A stretch of 20,146 bases of DNA, taken from assembly GCA_958438955.1 (NCBI GenBank), contig CAUBTS010000027.1, forward strand, positions 1 through 20,146, given 5' to 3'. The notes beneath the pieces are model-generated. The model saw only the letters and a program-made list of their open reading frames with translations. It searched no databases and was not told the DNA's origin. Below, one piece after another: positions 1 to 6,401 of the stretch (position 1 is the stretch's first letter; the number at the start of each line of letters is the position of its first letter). This DNA is from an uncultured Collinsella sp. GTDB lineage: Bacteria > Actinomycetota > Coriobacteriia > Coriobacteriales > Coriobacteriaceae. The position numbers were made by a program, and so were the translations under genes.

Positions 1-171
1 ATAGGGACTGAATTGCTGCTTAAAGGGTCAAAACAGTCCGTATTCCACCGCAACTTATGGGGTCGGGGGGATTATTGGTGCCCTGCATCTCCATAAACTC
101 AACGCTTACGAAGCGCGCGCCGTTCGTGTTAGGGTAGTTCCACCACATAAGTAGTCGCAGACGCACGTACC
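1..171. other. Non-coding stretch, no gene supported
   Basis: No reading frame here has both a credible start signal and a recognisable protein. A plus-strand frame open from the window edge closes at 94-96. A minus-strand frame could give a 42-residue peptide (148 to 20) but has no ribosome binding site. Base composition is less GC-rich than the nearby genes. The stretch runs into a strong hairpin at 172-225, so it could be the 3' end of an upstream transcript, a structured leader for the next gene, or part of a dispersed repeat. Nothing in the sequence decides between these. Confidence 0.4.
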
Positions 172-225
172 ACGGGCGGGCGAGATGAAGTCCCAACAGC
201 TCCATCTTGCCCGCCCGTTTTTGTT
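172..225 (+). terminator. Strong intrinsic terminator or attenuator hairpin
   Basis: A 16-bp stem (172-187 with 203-218, one G-T pair) encloses a 15-nt loop and is followed by five T and then GTT. This is a textbook rho-independent terminator. It ends only about 40 nt before the start codon at 267, which leaves little room for a separate promoter. It may end an upstream transcript or act as an attenuator for the membrane-protein gene. Confidence 0.8.
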
Positions 226-266
226 GCGTGGTGCCGCGGCGTAACACAGAAAGGATTTTGTCCTTT

Positions 267-815
267 ATGCCTATCAACAAACGAGAGAGCCTGCTGTTCA
301 CCTTTATCATGTGCTTTTGCATGGTGCTCTGGATGAGCATCTACAACGTTGCCCTGCAGCATGGGGCCATCAACGGCGAGGTTGTTGCCGCCGCGTGGCT
401 CGGCTTCCCCGTTGCCTACATTTTTGCCATGTGCTGCGACTGGTTTGTTGCCAGCCCCCTTGCCAAGGGTTTCGCTTTTAAATTCCTGGTCACGCCGGGC
501 AAGAGCTCGCCACTTGCCATGACGCTCGCCGTCAGCTCCTGCATGGTCGTTCCCATGGTCATCATCATGTCGCTGTACGGTGCCTGCGAGGGTCTGACGC
601 ACATGCCCGGCGGCATCCTTGCGAACCTGTATTCCGTGCCCGCGATCTGGATGATCAACATCCCGCATAATTTTGTGATGGCGCTGCCGTGGAACCTTTT
701 GGTAGCCGGTCCGATTTCCCACTTCGTCTTCCGTCGCGCCTTCCCTGTGGGGACGGTTTTCGAGGAGGAGCATGCCGAGCTCTTGGAGCAGGCTATGGCT
801 CCTGAGTGCGAGTAG
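267..815 (+). CDS. DUF2798-type small membrane protein
   Basis: A 182-residue integral membrane protein of unknown function. Four hydrophobic segments are visible, at about residues 9-30, 41-62, 84-105 and 124-154. They form two similar halves: each starts with a Met-rich helix (FIMCFCMVLWMSIYNVAL, then SSCMVVPMVIIMSLYGA) and ends with an FxFL or FVFR element. This tandem two-helix layout matches the DUF2798 family. The C-terminus is acidic and probably cytoplasmic. The start at 267 is preferred over an in-frame start at 207 because AGAAAGGA lies about 11 nt upstream and the family-like sequence begins at MPINKRES. Residues added by the earlier start would be read from the hairpin. The gene stands alone, with a terminator-like hairpin before it and another after it. 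No substrate or partner can be named. The family call rests on recognition of the pattern. Confidence 0.75.
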   Translation: MPINKRESLLFTFIMCFCMVLWMSIYNVALQHGAINGEVVAAAWLGFPVAYIFAMCCDWFVASPLAKGFAFKFLVTPGKSSPLAMTLAVSSCMVVPMVIIMSLYGACEGLTHMPGGILANLYSVPAIWMINIPHNFVMALPWNLLVAGPISHFVFRRAFPVGTVFEEEHAELLEQAMAPECE

Positions 816-981
816 CTCGCTTAGGGATCTGCTGAGCGCGGGCGACTTGCTTGGTTGGAGCCCTAAGCGTGGATAGCTCTCTCGGCGACATCGCGGGCGT
901 GAGCGGTGCGCATGACCGGAGGGCCCGTGCTGCTCCGTTGCCCGACGTGCTAGCGCGCAGAACAATCTGTTGGTGCATTCG
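816..981. other. Intergenic stretch with a 9-bp inverted repeat
   Basis: No gene is supported here. A 9-bp inverted repeat (CGCTTAGGG at 818-826, CCCTAAGCG at 861-869) would fold with a 34-nt loop. At 961-972 lies AACAATCTGTTG, which differs at one position from the core of the palindrome at 1027-1047. It may be a degenerate second copy of that site. Confidence 0.35.
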
Positions 982-1014
982 GCGGCTGCTGAAGCGTTTC
1001 GGCAGCCGCTTTTT
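982..1014 (+). terminator. Intrinsic terminator after the DUF2798 gene
   Basis: A 12-bp stem (982-993 with 998-1009, one wobble pair) closed by a 4-nt GCGT loop is followed by TTTTT. It lies about 170 nt past the stop of the membrane-protein gene and just before the promoter and palindrome of the activase operon, so it separates the two transcription units. Confidence 0.85.
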
Positions 1015-1026
1015 ATACGGAGTTTA

Positions 1027-1047
1027 AATACAACAGTCTGTTGTATT
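1027..1047. promoter_or_regulatory. Perfect palindrome, probable TetR-type operator
   Basis: Arms of 10 bp (AATACAACAG and its exact reverse complement) flank a central T. The dyad lies 50 nt before the activase start, over the -35 region of the candidate promoter. The second gene of the operon encodes a TetR-family regulator, and such dimers bind palindromes of this size. Negative autoregulation of the operon is therefore the natural reading. The pairing of this regulator with this site is inferred from position only. Confidence 0.7.
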
Positions 1048-1064
1048 ACGTAGAGTGGTATATC
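1036..1064 (+). promoter_or_regulatory. Candidate promoter of the activase-tetR operon
   Basis: TGGTATATC at 1056-1064 fits an extended -10 element (TGnTATAAT-like), about 33 nt before the start codon. The -35 hexamer 16-17 nt further up is weak and falls inside the palindrome, as expected for a repressible extended -10 promoter. Confidence 0.45.
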
Positions 1065-1096
1065 TCTAGCAGGAAAAATGCGAGAGACGGAGCATT

Positions 1097-4000
1097 ATGG
1101 CGTTGCTAGTAGGACTGGACGTAGGGTCGACGACGACCAAAGTTTACGCGATGCACGAGGATATGACCGAGGCGTGGTGGGGATATCGCCGCCACGGGGC
1201 GTGTCAGACAGCGAGCGTGCGCGCCATGCTCGGCGAGCTCGCCGAGCGCTTTCCCCATGAGTCGCTGCGCGTTGCGGTGACCGGCTCGGGTGCGCGCGAT
1301 ATCGCGACCGCGCTGGGCGCCTCGTACGTTCAGGAGGTGGTCGCCAACGCGCTCGCGATCAGCAGGTTCTATCCGCAGACGCGCTGCGCCATCGAGCTGG
1401 GCGGCCAAGACGCCAAGATGATCTTCTTCCGCACCAACGATAAGGGAGACATCGAGGTTGCCGACATGCGCATGAACGGCTCGTGCGCAGGCGGTACCGG
1501 TGCATTTATCGACGAGATGGCAAAGCTCATGGGGGTCGGCACCGAATCGGGCGAGTTCGAGCAGCTCGCAAGCCGGGGAACGACCGTCCACGAGGTCTCG
1601 GGCCGCTGCGGCGTGTACGCAAAGACCGATATCCAGCCGCTGCTCAACGAGGGCATTCCTACCACCGACCTGGCGCTTTCGGCGCTTCACGCGGTCGCCC
1701 GCCAAACGATCGGCGGTCTGGCCCAGGGTATCGACATCGAGCCGCCGGTAATCTTCGAGGGCGGTACGCTCGCCTACAACCCCACGCTGGTCCGCGTGTT
1801 CCGGGAGCAACTGAATCTATCGGACGATCAGGTTATCGTCCCGCGCGATCCGCAGATCATGGTCGCGCGCGGTGCCGCCCTGTCGCTGACCGACATGTTC
1901 GCATCGTCCCAACCGATTGACCTTCCCGACGCTTTTGTCCGGCTGGATAAGCTCGAGACGGTCGCGCCCGCAAGCGGGGAGGGACGTCTTGCCCAGCCCT
2001 TTTTTGCCACACCTGCCGAGCAGGCGGATTTTACGGCACGCCATGGCAAAGAGACGCCGGCAAAGGGTCCGGATGCGTATGCGCCCGGAGAGACGGTGCG
2101 TGTGGCGCTCGGTATCGATTCGGGGAGCACGACGACCAAGTTCGCCCTGGTCGATGAGGCGGGTGAGCTTGTCGATTCGTTCTACGCGTCTAATAACGGC
2201 AGACCGCTCGACGTCGCCCAACAGGGTCTTGTCAGCTTGAAGAACCGCTGGGAGACAGCGGGAGTCACGCTTGCGATCGATGCCGTGGGCACCACGGGAT
2301 ACGGCGAGGAGCTTTTCGCGCGCGCGTTCCACGCCGACTACCATACGGTCGAGACGGTCGCGCACGCCCGCGCCGCGTGCGCATGCGTTCCCGATGCGAC
2401 CTTCGTGCTCGACATCGGCGGACAGGATATGAAGGCCATCTGGCTCAACCACGGCGTGCTGACCGATATCGTCGTCAACGAGGCGTGCTCTGCGGGCTGC
2501 GGCTCGTTCCTCGAGGGTTTTGCCAAAAACCTCGGAATAGCCGTTGAGGATATCGCGACCGAGGCATTTTCGTCCAAAGCCCCCGCCGTTCTCGGCAGCC
2601 GCTGCACGGTGTTCATGAACAGCAGCGTCGTTTCCGAGCAGCGGCGCGGTAAGGGTCCGGGCGACATCATGGCCGGTCTCTGCCGTTCGATTATCGAGAA
2701 CGTGTTCACCAAGGTCATTCGCGTTTCAAATCTCAACCGTCTGGGCGACAAAGTCGTCGTCCAGGGCGGCACGTTCCGAAACGACGCGGTGCTGCGCGCA
2801 TTCGAGCAGTATCTGGGCAAACCCGTCACGCGTGCGCCCCACCCGGGGCTGATGGGCGCTATCGGTATCGCCCTGCTCGCGCGCGAGGAATGCCGCAAGG
2901 GCGACGCCGGCACGTCGTTTATCGGGCTCGATGCCGTGGAGCGCTTCGAGCATCGCGAGTTCGGCGGCGTTACCTGCCGTCGGTGCAACAACCGCTGCCA
3001 GCGCGCGGTCGTGGCATTTGGCGACGGCTCGCTTTACGTCACGGGCAATCGCTGCCCGCGCGGCGGCGCCATCTCATGGGATGAGCTCGTGCGCGAGGTT
3101 CCCGCGGCGGAGGAGCTGCGTCCGCAGGGTGCTTGCGAGGCACAGGCACCCGGCACGGGGCGCGACCGGACCGCGGCTGCCCCCAATCTCTTTGTCGACC
3201 GCGAGAAGCTGCTGTTCGAGTCGTACCCCACGGTTCCCGTCTGCGGGGGGCGCGATGTCACGATCGGCATTCCCCGTGTGCTCGAGTTCTGGGACACCAT
3301 GCCGTTCTGGTCGACGTTCTTCAGCACGCTCGGCTTTAAGGTGCGCGTCTCGGGACGCAGCACCAAGGCGATGTACGAGCGCGGTCTGGCGCACGTCACA
3401 TCCGACACCGTGTGCTTCCCGGCCAAGCTCGTCCACGGGCACATCCGCAATCTCGTCGACGCCGGCGTCGACCGCATCTTCATGCCCATCATCACGACGG
3501 TGCCCACCGAAAACACCGCCTCTACCAGCGAGTGGATGTGCGCCGTCGTAAAGGGATACCCCTACGTGATGCGCAATTCCGATAACCCGGAGGAGCGTTT
3601 CGGCGTTCCGTTCGATACGCCGCTGTTCCACTGGTACGACGAGGGCGACCGAAACCGCCAGCTCAAGGCGTGGTGCAAGGAGACCTTCGATATCGATGCC
3701 GACCTGGTTGCCAAGGCGACCGAGCAGGCGGACCGCGCGCAGGAGACGTTTGAGAACCAGCTGCAGCTGCGCGGCAGGCAGGTGCTCGAGAACGTGCGCG
3801 AGGACGGCGGCTACGCGGTGGTGATCGCTTCGCGCCCGTACCACAACGACCCGCTGGTCAACCACGGGCTGCCCAAGCTCTTCTCTGAGCGCGGCATCCC
3901 CGTGCTGACGCCCGATGCGGTGCCGGGGGTCTGCAACGTCGATCTTTCCAACAGCCGCATCGACATCGTGAACAACTACCATGCGCGCATGCTGTCGTGC

Positions 4001-5536
4001 GCGGTCATCGTCGCATCGACGCCCGAGCTCGAGCTCGTGCAGATGGGCAGCTTCGGCTGCGGCCACGATGCGTATCTCACCGACGAGATCGCGCGCATGA
4101 TGGGCGAGATGGGCTCCAAGGTTCCGATGATGATCAAGCTCGATGAGAGCGACGTCGCCGGTCCCATGGGCATTCGCGTGCGTTCGTTTATCGAGTCGGT
4201 CAACCGTCGTCGCGCGGAGGAGCGTGCCGAGGGCGCCCGGGTGCACGCGGTCCATCCGCTCGACGACCCGTATAAGGTCAAGTACACCAAGCGCGACCGG
4301 CACGACAAGATCGCGCTGGTCCCCAACACCTCCCATGCGTTCTGCAGGCTCATGACCGCGGCGATGCGCAATCAGGGCGTGCGCGCCGAGGCCCTTGATA
4401 TCGGGCGCGAGGATGCCATCCGCCTGGGCAAACGCTATGTGCACAACGACATCTGCTTCCCCGCGCAAATCGTGATCGGCGAGGCGCTCGCGGCACTCGA
4501 GAGCGGTAAGTACGACCCGCACGACGTCGCCGTGGTGACTGGCAAGTATATCGGCGACTGCCGCCTGACGCACTACATGCCCCTGCTGCGCCGCGCGCTC
4601 GACGACGCGGGATACGACTATGTCCCGGTGCTCACCAACGACGACGTCGATGCCCACAATGCGCATCCGGGCTTCAAGCTCGGCCTTGGCCCGAGCATCC
4701 AGATCGCCTACGGTCTTCCCATAATCGATGCCCTCGAGGCCATGCTTAGGCGCATCCGTCCCTACGAGCTCGAGAAGGGCGCGGCGGACGCTGCGTTCGA
4801 CCGCGCGCTCGATGAGGTTATCGAGGGCATGGAGCGCTCCGGGCTGAGAGGCCAGGCGACGGGCTTCAAACGCGCGCTTGCGATCATGGACGCCGTTCCG
4901 TACGACCGCTCGAACCCGCATCCGACCGTTCTCATCGTGGGCGAGTACCTGCTCAATTTCCATCTCGGCGCCAACCACGAGATCGAGCGCTACCTCGAGG
5001 ACAACGGGCTCGAGGTCATCGAGGCGCGCATGACCGACGTGATCCGCAAGACCTATTTCTACAAGCATGCGCAGTCGCGCGAGTTCCACGTCGACCTGTC
5101 GCTGCCCGAAAAGGCCTGGTACGCCACGGCGGACAACCTGTTCGAGCTCGCGCACGACCGTTGCGACCGCCTGGGCGCGGCGAGCCCGCTCTACGAGCCG
5201 CCGACGCGCATGCCCGAGCTCGTGCGCGCGAGCGATAAGATCCTGCACCATACGTTCGATGCGGGCGAGGGCGTGCTGATTCCGGCGGAGATCCTCGAGC
5301 ACGCCAAGCGCGGCTGCCGCAACTTCGTGATCCTGCAGCCGTTCGGGTGTCTGCCCAACCATGTCGTGGGGCGCGGGCTCATCCATGCGCTCAAGGAGCA
5401 GTATCCCACGGCGCAGTTCCTGCCGCTCGACTACGATCCCGACGTGAGCTTCGCCAACGTGGAGAACCGTCTTCAGATGCTCATCATGAACGCCAAGGCG
5501 CAGGGGTGCGGTGAGGCGCATGGCGAGACCGCGTAA
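1097..5536 (+). CDS. Giant acyl-CoA dehydratase activase fusion (BcrAD/BadFG ATPase, DUF2229)
   Basis: This 1479-residue protein carries two ASKHA-type activase domains in tandem. Domain 1 (about 4-270) has the phosphate loop GLDVGSTTTKV and cysteines C130 (GSCAGGTG) and C171 (GRCGVYAK). Domain 2 (about 336-600) repeats this with GIDSGSTTTKF, C464/C468 and C503. In HgdC-type activases such cysteines hold a [4Fe-4S] cluster across the dimer, and ATP hydrolysis drives an electron into 2-hydroxyacyl-CoA dehydratases. A cysteine cluster follows (C627, C630, C634, C653), probably binding metal. Next comes a DUF2229-like region from about 720 (IGIPRVLEFWDTMPFW), then segments resembling the dehydratase-subunit fold (SFGCGHDAYL near 984, NDICFPAQIV near 1117). 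No separate dehydratase subunits are in the window, so the substrate is unknown. The start at 1097 gives the phosphate loop at residue 5 and has a GGAG four bases upstream. The gene overlaps the tetR start by 17 nt. Confidence 0.9.
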   Translation: MALLVGLDVGSTTTKVYAMHEDMTEAWWGYRRHGACQTASVRAMLGELAERFPHESLRVAVTGSGARDIATALGASYVQEVVANALAISRFYPQTRCAIELGGQDAKMIFFRTNDKGDIEVADMRMNGSCAGGTGAFIDEMAKLMGVGTESGEFEQLASRGTTVHEVSGRCGVYAKTDIQPLLNEGIPTTDLALSALHAVARQTIGGLAQGIDIEPPVIFEGGTLAYNPTLVRVFREQLNLSDDQVIVPRDPQIMVARGAALSLTDMFASSQPIDLPDAFVRLDKLETVAPASGEGRLAQPFFATPAEQADFTARHGKETPAKGPDAYAPGETVRVALGIDSGSTTTKFALVDEAGELVDSFYASNNGRPLDVAQQGLVSLKNRWETAGVTLAIDAVGTTGYGEELFARAFHADYHTVETVAHARAACACVPDATFVLDIGGQDMKAIWLNHGVLTDIVVNEACSAGCGSFLEGFAKNLGIAVEDIATEAFSSKAPAVLGSRCTVFMNSSVVSEQRRGKGPGDIMAGLCRSIIENVFTKVIRVSNLNRLGDKVVVQGGTFRNDAVLRAFEQYLGKPVTRAPHPGLMGAIGIALLAREECRKGDAGTSFIGLDAVERFEHREFGGVTCRRCNNRCQRAVVAFGDGSLYVTGNRCPRGGAISWDELVREVPAAEELRPQGACEAQAPGTGRDRTAAAPNLFVDREKLLFESYPTVPVCGGRDVTIGIPRVLEFWDTMPFWSTFFSTLGFKVRVSGRSTKAMYERGLAHVTSDTVCFPAKLVHGHIRNLVDAGVDRIFMPIITTVPTENTASTSEWMCAVVKGYPYVMRNSDNPEERFGVPFDTPLFHWYDEGDRNRQLKAWCKETFDIDADLVAKATEQADRAQETFENQLQLRGRQVLENVREDGGYAVVIASRPYHNDPLVNHGLPKLFSERGIPVLTPDAVPGVCNVDLSNSRIDIVNNYHARMLSCAVIVASTPELELVQMGSFGCGHDAYLTDEIARMMGEMGSKVPMMIKLDESDVAGPMGIRVRSFIESVNRRRAEERAEGARVHAVHPLDDPYKVKYTKRDRHDKIALVPNTSHAFCRLMTAAMRNQGVRAEALDIGREDAIRLGKRYVHNDICFPAQIVIGEALAALESGKYDPHDVAVVTGKYIGDCRLTHYMPLLRRALDDAGYDYVPVLTNDDVDAHNAHPGFKLGLGPSIQIAYGLPIIDALEAMLRRIRPYELEKGAADAAFDRALDEVIEGMERSGLRGQATGFKRALAIMDAVPYDRSNPHPTVLIVGEYLLNFHLGANHEIERYLEDNGLEVIEARMTDVIRKTYFYKHAQSREFHVDLSLPEKAWYATADNLFELAHDRCDRLGAASPLYEPPTRMPELVRASDKILHHTFDAGEGVLIPAEILEHAKRGCRNFVILQPFGCLPNHVVGRGLIHALKEQYPTAQFLPLDYDPDVSFANVENRLQMLIMNAKAQGCGEAHGETA

Positions 5537-6209
5537 GGACGCCGATGCGCCCGATGCACGCACCCGTATCATCGAGGCGTTTTGGGAGCTCATCGAGAAC
5601 AACAGCATCTTCGAGCTGTCGGTTGGCGAGGTGACCCGCGCCGCCCAGTGCAATCGCGGAACGTTTTACTACTATTTTCACGATTTCGATGAACTCGTCG
5701 CCATCGCCATAGCCCAGCTGCTGCAGGATAACGAGCTCATCACCGATGCCCTCTGGCATTTTTCGAGCGAGGGCGACCTTTCGGCGTTCGACCGGCGCGA
5801 CGTCCGCTGCCTGCTGCGGCGCATCGTCATCACCATGAGGGCGGGTGCCGCCGAGCAGGTCGTGCAGGGCATCCATACGATCATCATCGACCGCGTGAGA
5901 GAGATCGTCCACCCCGACGGAGAAGAGCTCAAGGCAGATTCGAGCTTTGCGGTGGGCTTTCTGGTCTCGGGCATCATGGACTTTGTGATGGCGGTCGGCT
6001 TTGCCCGGGAGGGCGGCGAGGAGATAGACCTCGAGCAGCTGGGGGACAGCGCGTGCGCGTACCTGAGGGCGGTCGCCATGCAGACGGTGGAAACGGTCGC
6101 GCAAGTCGAGGGCGTCGATACATCCGAGCTGCTCGAACGCGTCTCCAAGGAGGCCGATGCCTATCGCGCATCGCGTGCGACGAGTCCCGACGTGGTGAAA
6201 GACGCCTAG
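5520..6209 (+). CDS. TetR/AcrR-family transcriptional regulator
   Basis: A 229-residue regulator. The N-terminal helix-turn-helix runs over about residues 14-60 and shows the TetR signature: IIEAFWELIENN, then VGEVTRAAQCNRGTFYYYF, then a helix beginning HDFDELVA. The rest is a helical ligand and dimer domain with no sequence clue to the effector. The start at ATG 5520 gives MARPRKD, a common opening for this family; a GTG at 5511 would add three residues and cannot be excluded. The gene begins inside the last codons of the activase gene, so the two are translationally coupled and share a promoter. The palindrome at 1027-1047 is the likely target. The effector may be a CoA thioester or related acid, but that is inferred only from the neighbour. 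Confidence 0.88.
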   Translation: MARPRKDADAPDARTRIIEAFWELIENNSIFELSVGEVTRAAQCNRGTFYYYFHDFDELVAIAIAQLLQDNELITDALWHFSSEGDLSAFDRRDVRCLLRRIVITMRAGAAEQVVQGIHTIIIDRVREIVHPDGEELKADSSFAVGFLVSGIMDFVMAVGFAREGGEEIDLEQLGDSACAYLRAVAMQTVETVAQVEGVDTSELLERVSKEADAYRASRATSPDVVKDA

Positions 6210-6234
6210 GGTTTCTCTTGCGGGGCGCCTGTCG

Positions 6235-6262
6235 CGCATCGCGCGGTGAGTCCCGCGATGCG
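6235..6262. repeat. 9-bp inverted repeat after tetR
   Basis: CGCATCGCG (6235-6243) and CGCGATGCG (6254-6262) form a perfect 9-bp stem with a 10-nt loop, 26 nt past the tetR stop. No U-tract follows, so it is not a standard terminator. It may still mark the transcript end or protect the 3' end. Confidence 0.5.
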
Positions 6263-6343
6263 GTCATAACCTGCATTCATGTGAGCCGGGTTTATAGATA
6301 TTCCTCCAGCTGTTAACATAGACAATCTGTGGGTAAAGAGACA

Positions 6344-6370
6344 AAAGCGCCGCCGACGGGCGGGCGTTTT
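6344..6370 (+). terminator. Terminator-like hairpin in the clpC leader
   Basis: CGCCGCC (6348-6354) pairs with GGC and GGCG (6359-6366, one bulged G) around a 4-nt loop. A-rich sequence before it and TTTT after it extend the stem. It ends 31 nt upstream of the clpC start, so clpC transcription would have to cross it unless initiation is at or after the hairpin. It may be the end of the tetR transcript or an attenuator. I found no CIRCE-like or HAIR-like dyad in the 6210-6401 gap. Confidence 0.5.
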
Positions 6371-6401
6371 GATTTCGATGAACTCATGTAAGGAAACGAG
6401 C

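Noticed and set aside
20..148. Short minus-strand ORF of 42 residues at the left edge
   Set aside because: No ribosome binding site and no known family; kept only as part of an unexplained stretch.
129..965. 278-codon minus-strand frame over the DUF2798 gene
   Set aside because: His/Arg-rich, no domain, crosses the hairpin at 172-225; the plus-strand membrane protein is far better supported.
3074..5653. 859-codon minus-strand reading frame opposite the activase
   Set aside because: It mirrors the GC-rich codon pattern of the activase gene, has no recognisable domain and spans the tetR junction; a shadow frame.
6210..6401. CIRCE or HAIR heat-shock operator before clpC
   Set aside because: I looked for the known dyads and found none; only the terminator-like hairpin is supported.
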